The position numbers and the translations under genes were made by a program. The notes beneath the pieces were generated by a model that was not told where the DNA came from, did not search any database, and worked only from the letters and a program-made list of their open reading frames with translations. Source: Planococcus wigleyi (GTDB taxonomy: Bacteria > Bacillota > Bacilli > Bacillales_A > Planococcaceae). From it: a stretch of DNA of 64,000 nt. The stretch is from assembly GCF_014836985.1 (NCBI RefSeq), contig NZ_JACSPU010000001.1, positions 899,855 through 963,854 on the forward strand, in the 5' to 3' direction. How positions within the stretch are numbered: the stretch's first letter is position 1; every line of letters begins with the position of its first letter. Of the stretch, positions 52,588-61,111 are shown one piece after another.

Positions 52588-55332
52588 TCAGTTATTATTT
52601 TCGTCTTCTTGTCCATTGCCATTATTGGCATTTCCGTTGCCATTGTTGCCGCTGCCGTTATTATTGCTTTCGGCATTGCCATTTCCACTGCTGTTGACAG
52701 AAGGCGTTTCGCTTTCCTCTTCTTCAGTTGGATCTGTCGGCTCTTCAATCGGTGCTTCTTCGGCTGGTTCTTCCTCAGCCGGTTCTTCTTCGGCTGGCTC
52801 TTCTACAGCTGGTTCTTCTACAGCTGGTTCTTCTTCAACTGGCTCTTCTTCAACCGGCTCTTCTTCAACCGGCTCTTCTTCAACCGGCTCTTCTTCAACC
52901 GGCTCTTCTTCGACCGGTTCTTCTTCAACCGGCTCTTCGGCTGGTTCTTCTTCCGGTTCTTCAGGAGCAGCTGCAACTTCCACTACTGTTGAAGCAGGGT
53001 CGCTGCGTTGTGTACTGTTGACTGCTACGACACGGAATGTGTAAGTTTTTCCTTCTTCAAGTCCATTGAATGTGTAGGACTTGCTTGATGAAGTGGTAAG
53101 GACCGAGCGTGATCCGTCCACTTCAACGGAGACTTCGAAGGATACGTCATCGTCTCCATGATTCCACGACAATTGGGCTGAGCTTCCACTGATATTTGCG
53201 CGCAATCCGCTTGGTGTAGCCAAATCTTCTACAACGTAGCGCTGAGATACGGAATTCGGTTCGGTTCCGCGAGCGAAAAGCTCAGTGCTTCTCATGCTGT
53301 AGGGTGTAAATGCACTAGCCAGTTTCAGTGGAACAGATCCTACTTCGACAACTTTCTCGGTAACTGAATCCGGCTGTTCAAAACGGGCCGTTTCAGGAGA
53401 AGAAATCTCAGACATTACACTTTTGAATAAACGCTGAGCTAGCAAACGTTCATCCGATGCTGTGTCAATTGGTGTTTTTCGAGTAGGGTAGCCGCTCCAG
53501 ACGGAAACTGCATAGTCCGTCGTATAACCCGCAAACCAGACATCTGGTGCTGAGCTGGAGTCTAAATTATAATCTTGCATTTCTTTGGTTGTATAGTTGG
53601 TGGTACCTGTTTTTCCTGCCAGGTCCAATCCGCTGATAGCCGCTTCTTTACCGGTAGCACCGGCGCGGTTGGGATCCATGACATCTCTCAAAATGTCCGT
53701 CACCATATAGGCAGTACTGTCTTTCATGGCTTGTACCGGCTCCGGTTCAACGATTTGCTCGGTCGAACCATCACGGAATACAATTTTCTTGATGGTGTGC
53801 GGTTTAATGAATTCTCCTTTATTCCCGAATGCTGCAAAAGCACCCGCCATTTCGACTGTCGAAAACTCTGCTGATCCTAAAGCTGTTGATTCATAGATAT
53901 TCTCCATGTCGAGTCCAACATTCTTCATGAATTCGCCGGCGTTTTCAGTGCCTACTTCGGCCAGGGTTTTAACCGCCGGGATATTACGTGAACGGTAAAG
54001 TGCTTCACGGATCGTCATGCTTCCAAGGAATCGTCCATCTACATTTCGGACTTCCTGGCCATCGTCATCATAGGAGTAAGGTTCATCCACAACGGTTTGC
54101 CCGGTAGACCAGTCCAAGTATTCGATAGCTGGACCATAATCCAGAATAGGTTTGATAATTGATCCTACTTGGCGACTGCCGTCAATTGCATAATTATGGC
54201 GTACATCCCCTGTATACTCACGAGCCGCTCCGACTGCGCTGATTCCGCCTGTTTTCGTGTCTACGACGGTCATAGCCGATTGGACATTATCATCAAAGAA
54301 CAAATCAGAAGCCATCGCTTCGTTTACTTTAGTTTGGACATATGGTTCCAATGTCGTGTAGATGGTGAGGCCTTCGTCCAGCGAGTAGTCGCCTTCCAAT
54401 GATTCAAGTTCATCCTCTACCATTTCCATGAACGCAGTGTGTTCGCTGCTGGCCGTTTGAGGCTGGCGCTCACCTTCAGGAACCAGTGAATCGGCAACAG
54501 GTGCTGCCTGCGCTTGTTCTTTTTCTTCTGTGCTGATTTTTTCGTGCTGATCCATCAGGCTTAAGACGACATTTCGGCGTTCTTCAGCACGTTCTATATT
54601 CGTGAACGGGTTATAGCCGTTCGGGCTCTGCGGCATTCCTGCAAGCAATGCTGCTTCAGCAAGCGTCAATTCGCCCAATGGTTTGCCGTAGAAATATTCT
54701 GAAGCTGTTCCGAAACCGTAAATGTTTCCAGACATCAGGATTTTATTGAAATACATCTCGAAAATTTCTTCTTTTTCATATTCCTGCTCCAACTTAAAGG
54801 CCAGATAAGCTTCCTGTGCTTTTCGCTTTAAGGTCTTATCATTGGTCAGGAACGAGTTTTTAATGACCTGCTGGGTGATTGTGCTGGCTCCTTGAGATCC
54901 GAAGCCACCAGTGATATTAGCGATGACAGCTCCGCCTAAACGGATGACATCGATGCCGGAGTGTTTGTAAAAACGGTTATCTTCTGTTGCCAGAATGGCA
55001 TCTTCCATTACTTTCGGGATGTCTTCGTAGTTAACATATTCCCGATTCTCTGCGGTAATATACGGAATTTCCGTTTCGCCGTCAGCTGCATAGAAGGTCG
55101 GGCTGATCGGGTCGCGCAGAAGTTCTTCATCAATCTCGGGTGCGCTGCTTGCGTAGTAGGCAAACAGGGATGCTCCGAATACCAGTCCCGCAATGCCGAT
55201 GGCGAAGATCGCCATTAGGATCCGTTTCATCCATAAAACTACTGGGGATTTCTTTTTCTTTTTGTTGTTTGCTTTCTTTTGGCGTTCGATTGCTTTTCGG
55301 CGTTCTTCACGCGAAATTTGTTTGTCGCTCAA
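52588..55332 (-). CDS. ponA: Class A penicillin-binding protein PBP1A
   Basis: A 914-residue bifunctional wall synthase. It has one membrane helix (about 32-54), a transglycosylase domain (ATEDNRFYKHSGID with catalytic Glu, QGASTITQQVIKN), a transpeptidase domain with SIIK (GSIIKP), SRN and KTG (KTGTTNYT), a fibronectin type III domain (about 690-770), and an acidic EPVEE repeat plus an Asn/Gly tail (about 780-914). It starts at TTG behind GAGG. It is convergent with ypoC and co-directional with recU, as usual. Confidence 0.95.
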   Translation of the reverse strand: MSDKQISREERRKAIERQKKANNKKKKKSPVVLWMKRILMAIFAIGIAGLVFGASLFAYYASSAPEIDEELLRDPISPTFYAADGETEIPYITAENREYVNYEDIPKVMEDAILATEDNRFYKHSGIDVIRLGGAVIANITGGFGSQGASTITQQVIKNSFLTNDKTLKRKAQEAYLAFKLEQEYEKEEIFEMYFNKILMSGNIYGFGTASEYFYGKPLGELTLAEAALLAGMPQSPNGYNPFTNIERAEERRNVVLSLMDQHEKISTEEKEQAQAAPVADSLVPEGERQPQTASSEHTAFMEMVEDELESLEGDYSLDEGLTIYTTLEPYVQTKVNEAMASDLFFDDNVQSAMTVVDTKTGGISAVGAAREYTGDVRHNYAIDGSRQVGSIIKPILDYGPAIEYLDWSTGQTVVDEPYSYDDDGQEVRNVDGRFLGSMTIREALYRSRNIPAVKTLAEVGTENAGEFMKNVGLDMENIYESTALGSAEFSTVEMAGAFAAFGNKGEFIKPHTIKKIVFRDGSTEQIVEPEPVQAMKDSTAYMVTDILRDVMDPNRAGATGKEAAISGLDLAGKTGTTNYTTKEMQDYNLDSSSAPDVWFAGYTTDYAVSVWSGYPTRKTPIDTASDERLLAQRLFKSVMSEISSPETARFEQPDSVTEKVVEVGSVPLKLASAFTPYSMRSTELFARGTEPNSVSQRYVVEDLATPSGLRANISGSSAQLSWNHGDDDVSFEVSVEVDGSRSVLTTSSSKSYTFNGLEEGKTYTFRVVAVNSTQRSDPASTVVEVAAAPEEPEEEPAEEPVEEEPVEEEPVEEEPVEEEPVEEEPVEEEPVEEEPAVEEPAVEEPAEEEPAEEEPAEEAPIEEPTDPTEEEESETPSVNSSGNGNAESNNNGSGNNGNGNANNGNGQEDENNN
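52729..52955 (-). repeat. 15-bp tandem repeat in the ponA 3' end
   Basis: On the plus strand the unit GGCTCTTCTTCAACC repeats many times with small changes and encodes EPVEE or EPAEE on the minus strand. Length polymorphism is expected, and it keeps the reading frame since the unit is a multiple of three. Confidence 0.85.
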
Positions 55333-55366
55333 GATCGGTTCCTCACTTTCATATATATGATGGTGC

Positions 55367-55978
55367 TTAAAGCTTATTCAGAAGAGGCAAATAGTCGATG
55401 CGGGGGAATGCTCCAGGTGTAATTTCAAATGAAGTTTCTTCAATTTCCTGCAAAGTAACCGATTTTCTTCCGCCTGTTATCATCCGGTTCCAAAAAACTT
55501 CGAGTTCTGCAAAAGGCATGATGAAATAGCGCTGCCAGGAAGAGAATCGGATGATCATGAACGCCGTTCCATTTTGTTTGACCACTTGAGACATATGATG
55601 TATCTGGTGGTCGTGAATGTTCTTCAATGGAAATGAAGTTTTGTTTTCCGTTTCCTTGGCTTCAAAGTCAATATAACGGCCATTCCAGACACCGTTATAG
55701 TCAGTTGTGGAAGGAGCTTGAAAATAGGCTTCCCGAATCACAGCTGCGCTTCTGGAAGGGTATTCTACTTTAACAATCTGCAGAGGTACCGGCTTCTTAT
55801 GAATGACCGCCAATCCCAATTGAAGGTAATAATCATTGGTTTCATTCAGTTCATCCTCTAAAGTTTTGCCGCGGTTGCTGAAGGAAAAATCCTTCTTCTT
55901 TTTTTTGGCCGCTTGCTCTTTGGCAGGTTGAGCAGTTGAGGGAATGAATTTTTTCCCGTTCGGATAATTTATTGCCAT
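55367..55978 (-). CDS. recU: Holliday junction resolvase RecU
   Basis: A 203-residue nuclease: FSNRGKTLEDELNETNDYYL at the start, the metal site around VWNGRYIDFEAKETENKTSFPLKN (D-E-K triad), and FAELEVFW later. It resolves Holliday junctions during recombination. It starts 34 bases from the ponA start, upstream on the same strand, and an AGGTG ribosome site is present. Confidence 0.95.
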   Translation of the reverse strand: MAINYPNGKKFIPSTAQPAKEQAAKKKKKDFSFSNRGKTLEDELNETNDYYLQLGLAVIHKKPVPLQIVKVEYPSRSAAVIREAYFQAPSTTDYNGVWNGRYIDFEAKETENKTSFPLKNIHDHQIHHMSQVVKQNGTAFMIIRFSSWQRYFIMPFAELEVFWNRMITGGRKSVTLQEIEETSFEITPGAFPRIDYLPLLNKL

Positions 55979-56093
55979 TATGATACACCTCGCTTACTCT
56001 ATCATATCACAAGCTCTTAGACGACTGATATGCTGAAAGGTTTCAACTTTATGTTCTAATAATAGCGGATTTCACCGGATGCTCCAACCCGAA

Positions 56094-56107
56094 AGAATGT
56101 CTGTTCG
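56094..56107. promoter_or_regulatory. Imperfect SOS-box-like sequence
   Basis: AGAATGTCTGTTCG matches CGAACnnnnGTTCG, the Gram-positive LexA site, at eight of ten positions. It lies between divergent recU and yppE-mrfA. Chance is possible. Confidence 0.3.
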
Positions 56108-56166
56108 ATAAAAGTCGTGTCACATTAGTGAATATGATAAACTAATGGCAATGGAGGGGTTGCACA

Positions 56167-56535
56167 ATGACAGTTAGAGAACTCTCTTCCGCATTATACG
56201 ATGAATGTGGAAAATGCCTGGACCGTTTTTATGAAATGCGTGAAAAAGACGCGGTCCCTGACTTTTATAAAGATGTTAAACCATATGCCGATTACTGGCA
56301 TGGAAAAATAAATGAATGGCAAAAAGAATCGCTGCTATATATCCAGCAGCAGCGTCCGAAGTATGTACACAAGCCGACAATCGACACTGCGGCAGAAGGC
56401 ATGACGCAGTTTTTTGTTCAAAGCTTTTACAAGGAAACGAGCAAGAAACGTTTTATCCAAACGATTCAAGCGGCTCAATATACATTGCAGACATTCATTT
56501 TGGCCATCGATGAAAAGAGTGCTGAAAATGATTAA
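56167..56535 (+). CDS. yppE: DUF1798 protein (YppE-like)
   Basis: A 122-residue all-helical protein; the length and the WHGKINEWQKESLLYIQQQRPKYVH segment match YppE. No catalytic motif. It overlaps the start of mrfA by eight bases, so its expression is coupled to the repair genes. Function not established. Ribosome site GGAGGGG. Confidence 0.82.
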   Translation: MTVRELSSALYDECGKCLDRFYEMREKDAVPDFYKDVKPYADYWHGKINEWQKESLLYIQQQRPKYVHKPTIDTAAEGMTQFFVQSFYKETSKKRFIQTIQAAQYTLQTFILAIDEKSAEND

Positions 56536-58798
56536 GCGAAAAAAACTGCCTGAATTGATGAACGAATGGAAAACGGAACCGGACATGATGGAACGGATTG
56601 TCCATTGGCATACTAGACAGGAAAAACCGCCTCAATATGCTGATTTTCCACAGGAGATGCATGACAGCCTAAAAGCGGCACTCCGCAAAAAAGGCATTGA
56701 ACAATTATATACCCACCAGCGCGAAGCCTTCGATTTGGCCACAGCGGGCAAATCGTTTACAGCAGTTACCCCTACAGCGTCAGGCAAATCGTATTGCTAC
56801 CATTTGCCTGTCCTGCACAAGATTCTAAATGATCCAGGGGCGCGTGCGCTGTACTTGTTCCCGACGAAAGCGTTGGCACAAGACCAAAAAAGTGATCTGC
56901 ATGACTTGATCGAAAAAACGGAAGAAGCGATTTTATCTTATACGTATGATGGAGATACTTCTCCTGCAATCCGGACAAAGGTACGCAAAGCGGGACAAAT
57001 CGTCATGACCAACCCGGATATGCTGCATTCCGCGATTTTGCCGCATCATACAAAATGGGTCTCTCTTTTCGAGAACCTTCATTATATAGTGATCGATGAA
57101 CTGCATACGTATAAAGGCATATTCGGGACACATGTAGCGCATGTCATCCGCAGACTGAAGCGGATCTGTGAGTTTTACGGAAGCGACCCAGTCTTTATTT
57201 GCACATCCGCCACCATCGCTAATCCGAAAGAACTGGCGGAAAACCTGACCAATAGCACCCATCAACTGATTGACCAGAACGGTGCACCCTCCGGCAAAAA
57301 GCATATTGTCTTCTACAACCCGCCGATTATCCATCCGACATTTGGCGTCCGCAGAAGCGCAATCCTGGAAGTACGAGATCTCGCCACCCATCTGATCAAA
57401 AACGGCATCCAGACCATCGTTTTTGCCAAGAGCCGCGTCCGCGTCGAAATGCTGGTGACGTATCTTCAAGCCATCACCAAAATGAAACTGCAGGACGACT
57501 CGATCAAAGGATACCGTGGCGGTTATTTGCCGACAGAGCGGCGAGCCATTGAAAAAGGGCTGCGCGATGGTTCGATACAATGCGTTGTGTCCACCAATGC
57601 CTTGGAGCTTGGTGTCGATATCGGCCAATTGCAGGCGTGCATCATGACAGGATATCCCGGCAATATTGCCAGCGCCTGGCAACAGGCGGGGCGTGCAGGG
57701 CGCCGGCAGGACGAATCTCTGGTCATTTACGTGGCACAGTCGACTGCACTGGACCAATACATCATCAACCATCCGGAATATTTGCTGGACCAGTCTCCAG
57801 AAGAAGCGCGCATCCATCCGGAAAACATCATCATTTTGATGGACCATTTGAAATGCGCTTCTTTTGAACTGCCGTTCCGCATTGATGATCAATACGGCGA
57901 GTTTGACGTGCAGGAGTTGCTTGAGTACCTGCAGGAAGAAGGGGTGCTTGTCCGGACCTCGGACCGCTGGCATTGGATGAGCGACCGTTTCCCGGCGCAT
58001 GATATTTCGCTTCGCTCCGCTTCACAGGAAAATGTTGTCATCATCGACCAGTCTGTACCTGCGGATACACGGGTGATAGGCGAGATGGACCGTTTCAGTG
58101 CAATGACGCTTTTACATGAAGAAGCCATCTATCTGCACCAAGGCACACAGTTCCAAGTGGAAATTTTGGATTGGGAAGAAAAGAAAGCCTATGTCCGGGA
58201 AGTCGATGTAGATTATTTCACCGATGCCAATTTGGCGGTCGAGCTCAAGGTGATGAGTGAAGACAAAGACAAGAAAATGAACAAATCGGAAGTGTTCTAT
58301 GGAGATATCGCTGTTCTGGCAATGCCAACAATCTTCAAGAAAATCCGTTTCGATTCGCATGACAATATCGGTTCCGGTCCGATTTCGCTTCCTGCGGAAG
58401 AGCTGCATACTTCGTCGACTTGGCTGAGCTTCACCAAGCCGGAGGACTTCTCGGAATCGGAATTGTCGGATACGATGACCGGAGCGGCCTATGCCATCGA
58501 GTCGTTCATTCCGGTATTTGTCCAATGCGACCGCCGGGATGTCCATGTTGTGCCGCAAGTGAAGTCGCCGCATAACGACATGCCATCCTTTTTCATCCAT
58601 GATTCCTATCCGGGTGGCATCGGCATCAGTGAACGGATCTACGATTTGTGGATGCCTTTGCTGGATAAGGCACAGCAGCATGTTTCAGAATGCCCATGCC
58701 TCGATGGATGTCCGTCATGCATTGGTGCACAGGATGCTGCCATCAGCATGAAAGGCCATGTCATCCGCCTGTTGGATGATCTCCGTAAAGAGGGGTGA
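56528..58798 (+). CDS. mrfA: Mitomycin-repair DEAD/DEAH helicase MrfA (YprA)
   Basis: A 756-residue SF2 helicase. Q-motif QLYTHQREAF, Walker A TPTASGKS, Walker B IDELHTYKG, CTSATIANP, VVSTNALELGVDIG and QQAGRAGRR are in order; the C-terminal domain holds a four-Cys cluster (CPCLDGCPSC). B. subtilis MrfA and MrfB remove mitomycin crosslinks. ATG 56528, within the yppE end, gives the family's length; earlier in-frame ATGs at 56414 and 56510 lie inside yppE and have no site. Confidence 0.93.
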   Translation: MIKRKKLPELMNEWKTEPDMMERIVHWHTRQEKPPQYADFPQEMHDSLKAALRKKGIEQLYTHQREAFDLATAGKSFTAVTPTASGKSYCYHLPVLHKILNDPGARALYLFPTKALAQDQKSDLHDLIEKTEEAILSYTYDGDTSPAIRTKVRKAGQIVMTNPDMLHSAILPHHTKWVSLFENLHYIVIDELHTYKGIFGTHVAHVIRRLKRICEFYGSDPVFICTSATIANPKELAENLTNSTHQLIDQNGAPSGKKHIVFYNPPIIHPTFGVRRSAILEVRDLATHLIKNGIQTIVFAKSRVRVEMLVTYLQAITKMKLQDDSIKGYRGGYLPTERRAIEKGLRDGSIQCVVSTNALELGVDIGQLQACIMTGYPGNIASAWQQAGRAGRRQDESLVIYVAQSTALDQYIINHPEYLLDQSPEEARIHPENIIILMDHLKCASFELPFRIDDQYGEFDVQELLEYLQEEGVLVRTSDRWHWMSDRFPAHDISLRSASQENVVIIDQSVPADTRVIGEMDRFSAMTLLHEEAIYLHQGTQFQVEILDWEEKKAYVREVDVDYFTDANLAVELKVMSEDKDKKMNKSEVFYGDIAVLAMPTIFKKIRFDSHDNIGSGPISLPAEELHTSSTWLSFTKPEDFSESELSDTMTGAAYAIESFIPVFVQCDRRDVHVVPQVKSPHNDMPSFFIHDSYPGGIGISERIYDLWMPLLDKAQQHVSECPCLDGCPSCIGAQDAAISMKGHVIRLLDDLRKEG

Positions 58799-58804
58799 AG
58801 AAAG

Positions 58805-60052
58805 ATGTCGTTTGAAAATAAACTTCTTCAGATGAAAGGCATGCTGAAAAAACAGCCGCCTAAAAAGCAGCAGCCGAAAGCGGCAGAGCGGCCGCTCCAT
58901 GAAGGCAAATGGAATAACATCGGGCTTGAGCTCGTAGAAAATAAATTCGGTTTTGTGTACCGGAAAAAAATCATTTACCCGCTCGATACCCGCCATGGTT
59001 CAGTGGTTCTGAATGAACTCGATCCTGTGCTGAAAGCTTGGGGGAATGTGGATTTCGATCATCCGTTTAAACTGAGCGAGCAGGACCCTTTGGTGTTTTT
59101 CGATACGGAAACCACTGGCCTTAGCGGAACCGGCGCCTATATTTTTTTGATCGGCTTGCTGGTGAAACGCAGTGACCATTTTGAGATGATGCAATACATC
59201 ATGCCGGACCCTTCACATGAAGCTGCGTTTTTGTATGAAACCGGTTTGTGGAAAAACGAGGATCCGATCATCTTTTCCTATAACGGAAAAAGTTTCGACT
59301 GGCCACAGCTGACATCCCGTTGGACCATGCACCGGCATATTCTGCCGAAATTACCAGTTCCACGGCAAATTGACTTATTTCATGGCACCAAACGGATCTG
59401 GAAAAATGAATTGGCCCGGATGAAACTTAGTACCATCGAGGAAGAAAAGCTTGGTTTTATGCGTCAAGGGGATGTGCCGGGTTATTTGATCCCAGCCATT
59501 TATCTGGATGCGGTGAAAAGCGGCTTTCCAGAAGGTTTGGCAAAAGTGTTATACCACAATGAACTGGATATCTTGTCATTGGTGTCACTGTACGTGCTGT
59601 CGTCCAATCTTTTGATGGAGGATATGGAATCGGAAACAAGCGGCGCCTATACGAATATTGGGAAATGGTATGCGGATTTAAAGCAGTTTGATCAAAGTGC
59701 TGCGTATCTTGAACACGTCACCGCAGAAAGAGGAGCTTCTTCAGCATTGGCCCGTTATTTGCTCGCCATCCAAAAGAAGCGGGCGGGCCACCATGAGGAA
59801 GCCGTCAAATTGTTCAAGGAAGCGGCGCCTCATCTGCGCGGCAGCATCGAAGTGGAAGCGTGGATCCATGCGGCTAAACTGTATGAACACCAATTGCACA
59901 ATCTGGACCAGGCATTGATTATGGCCGGCTTTGCAAAAGAAGCCAGCGAGCATACGAAAGTACGCCAGTCATTGATTTCGGATATCCACAAAAGGATAAC
60001 GCGGCTGGAAGAGAAAAAGCGAAAAAAACGCCCGGAACTTGATGAGAACTAA
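58805..60052 (+). CDS. mrfB: Mitomycin-repair exonuclease MrfB (YprB)
   Basis: A 415-residue protein. A DEDDh exonuclease domain (about 95-270; VFFDTETTGLSGTG with the first acidic pair, FSYNGKSFDWP, and YHNELDILSL) is followed by TPR-like helices (about 280-400) of the type that contact a partner. It acts with MrfA, whose stop is six bases upstream; the coupled pair is diagnostic. Confidence 0.92.
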   Translation: MSFENKLLQMKGMLKKQPPKKQQPKAAERPLHEGKWNNIGLELVENKFGFVYRKKIIYPLDTRHGSVVLNELDPVLKAWGNVDFDHPFKLSEQDPLVFFDTETTGLSGTGAYIFLIGLLVKRSDHFEMMQYIMPDPSHEAAFLYETGLWKNEDPIIFSYNGKSFDWPQLTSRWTMHRHILPKLPVPRQIDLFHGTKRIWKNELARMKLSTIEEEKLGFMRQGDVPGYLIPAIYLDAVKSGFPEGLAKVLYHNELDILSLVSLYVLSSNLLMEDMESETSGAYTNIGKWYADLKQFDQSAAYLEHVTAERGASSALARYLLAIQKKRAGHHEEAVKLFKEAAPHLRGSIEVEAWIHAAKLYEHQLHNLDQALIMAGFAKEASEHTKVRQSLISDIHKRITRLEEKKRKKRPELDEN

Positions 60053-60065
60053 ACACGAAAAATCC

Positions 60066-60100
60066 ACCTTATGCTATACTTAGCGTAAGGTAGTTTTTTT
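60066..60100 (+). terminator. Terminator after mrfB
   Basis: ACCTTATGC pairs with GCGTAAGGT (one G-T pair), then TTTTTTT. A TATACT sequence sits in its loop and might be a -10 box for gpsB. Confidence 0.75.
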
Positions 60101-60117
60101 ATGGAAGGACGATTAAA

Positions 60118-60411
60118 ATGGAAAATAAATTCACATCTAAAGATATACTGGAAAAAGATTTTAAAACAGGTATGCGCGGCTATAATCAGGATGAAGTAGA
60201 TCATTTCCTCGATGAAATCATCCAGGATTACGAAGCATTTTCAAAACGGATTGAACAATTGCAAAATGAAAACAAACGCTTGCGTATGGAATTGGAAGAT
60301 ACTCCAAGAAAACAGGCAACCCCGGCTCCAGGCACAACGAATTTTGATATTCTGCGCCGCCTATCCCATTTGGAGAACCACGTATTCGGCAACAAGCTGG
60401 ATAATAAGTAA
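60118..60411 (+). CDS. gpsB: Cell-division regulator GpsB
   Basis: A 97-residue DivIVA-like protein: an N-terminal membrane-binding segment ([24 protein letters not shown]) and a coiled coil (about 25-68), then a short C-terminal helix bundle ([15 protein letters not shown]). It shuttles PBP1A between wall and septum in Bacillus; ponA is in this window. Ribosome site GGAAGGA. Confidence 0.95.
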   Translation: MENKFTSKDILEKDFKTGMRGYNQDEVDHFLDEIIQDYEAFSKRIEQLQNENKRLRMELEDTPRKQATPAPGTTNFDILRRLSHLENHVFGNKLDNK

Positions 60412-60416
60412 AACCA

Positions 60417-60445
60417 TTGTTTTATTGCGCCAAATGACGTATACT
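60417..60445 (+). promoter_or_regulatory. Promoter of rnpB
   Basis: TTGTTT (60417-60422) and TATACT (60440-60445) are 17 bases apart, placing the start about seven bases later, at the 5' end of RNase P RNA. Confidence 0.75.
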
Positions 60446-60452
60446 AGTAAAG

Positions 60453-60849
60453 CCATTTGAAATTCTGGCAATCGCTCCGGCTTTTTAGCTGGAGAGGAAA
60501 GTCCATGCTCGCACGGTTCTGAGATGACCGTAGTGATCGCGCTCAGTGAAACAATAAGCTGAGGCAGCTAGCAATAGCTGACGGCGGGTAGAACGCCTAA
60601 GTCTTCGGATATGGCCGAAATACCCTGAAGGTGCCACAGTGACGGAGCTGTATAAGAAATTATACAGGTGGAACGAGGTAAACCCCGTGAGCGAGAAACC
60701 CAAATTATGGTAGGGGCACTTTTCTGAGGGAAATGAACCGATGAAGAGGCAGACGCAAGTTTGCAGATAGATGGTTGCTGTCCACTAGTACGAGGTGCAA
60801 ACCGTTTGAGTACGTGGAAACAAAACATGGCTTATAGAATTTCACATGG
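60453..60849 (+). ncRNA. rnpB: RNase P RNA, Bacillus (B) type
   Basis: The ends pair as P1 (CCATTTGAAATTCT with AGAATTTCACATGG). Conserved blocks include GAGGAAAGTCCATGCTCGCAC, CTGACGGC, GTCTTCGGATATGGC, GTGCCACAGTGACG, GGTAAACCCC and GAGCGAGAAACCCAAAT, and ACAAAACATGGCTTA near the end. Length about 397 nt, close to the B. subtilis 401. It is the ribozyme that matures tRNA 5' ends; a terminator follows. Confidence 0.96.
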
Positions 60850-60867
60850 TCTTAAAATGCTTATCAA

Positions 60868-60893
60868 AGGCTCTCCTGTCGGGGGAGCTTTTC
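60868..60893 (+). terminator. Terminator of rnpB
   Basis: GCTCTCC pairs with GGGGAGC (one G-T pair), followed by TTTTCTT. Confidence 0.8.
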
Positions 60894-60955
60894 TTCATAT
60901 TGTGAGACAAACTTTTGAGCAGGGCTGGTTAGATCCTACTAATTTAACTGTGTGC

Positions 60956-60984
60956 TTGTGCTGAAATATAAAAATTTCTATAAT
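60956..60984 (+). promoter_or_regulatory. Promoter upstream of the RNA methyltransferase gene
   Basis: TTGTGC (60956-60961), 17-base spacer, TATAAT (60979-60984). The leader (about 120 bases) contains short GC hairpins such as GCCG-CTTT-CGGC. The start site is about 60991. Confidence 0.6.
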
Positions 60985-61111
60985 CGCTTCGGCCGCTTTC
61001 GGCATGGCGTCCGCCTGGCGCGATTTCTTCATACGTATTTTTCTTGCGATTGATGAAAAATAAAACAAACACCGAAAACTGAAATAGTGAACAACTGGAG
61101 AGGGAGTCGTT

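Noticed and set aside
52535..53044. Plus-strand open frame of Ser/Gly/Thr repeats
   Set aside because: It is the mirror of the ponA EPVEE repeat; there is no independent ribosome site or domain, and ponA on the other strand is a complete PBP1A.
56933..58000. 355-residue open frame on the minus strand
   Set aside because: It lies wholly opposite mrfA motifs and has no recognisable domain; high GC third positions leave the antisense frame open.
60895..61032. 45-residue minus-strand frame (MKKSRQADAMPKAAEA...)
   Set aside because: It looks protein-like in places, but has no Shine-Dalgarno, and a strong opposing promoter for the methyltransferase gene lies within it. It could be real only if conserved in relatives.
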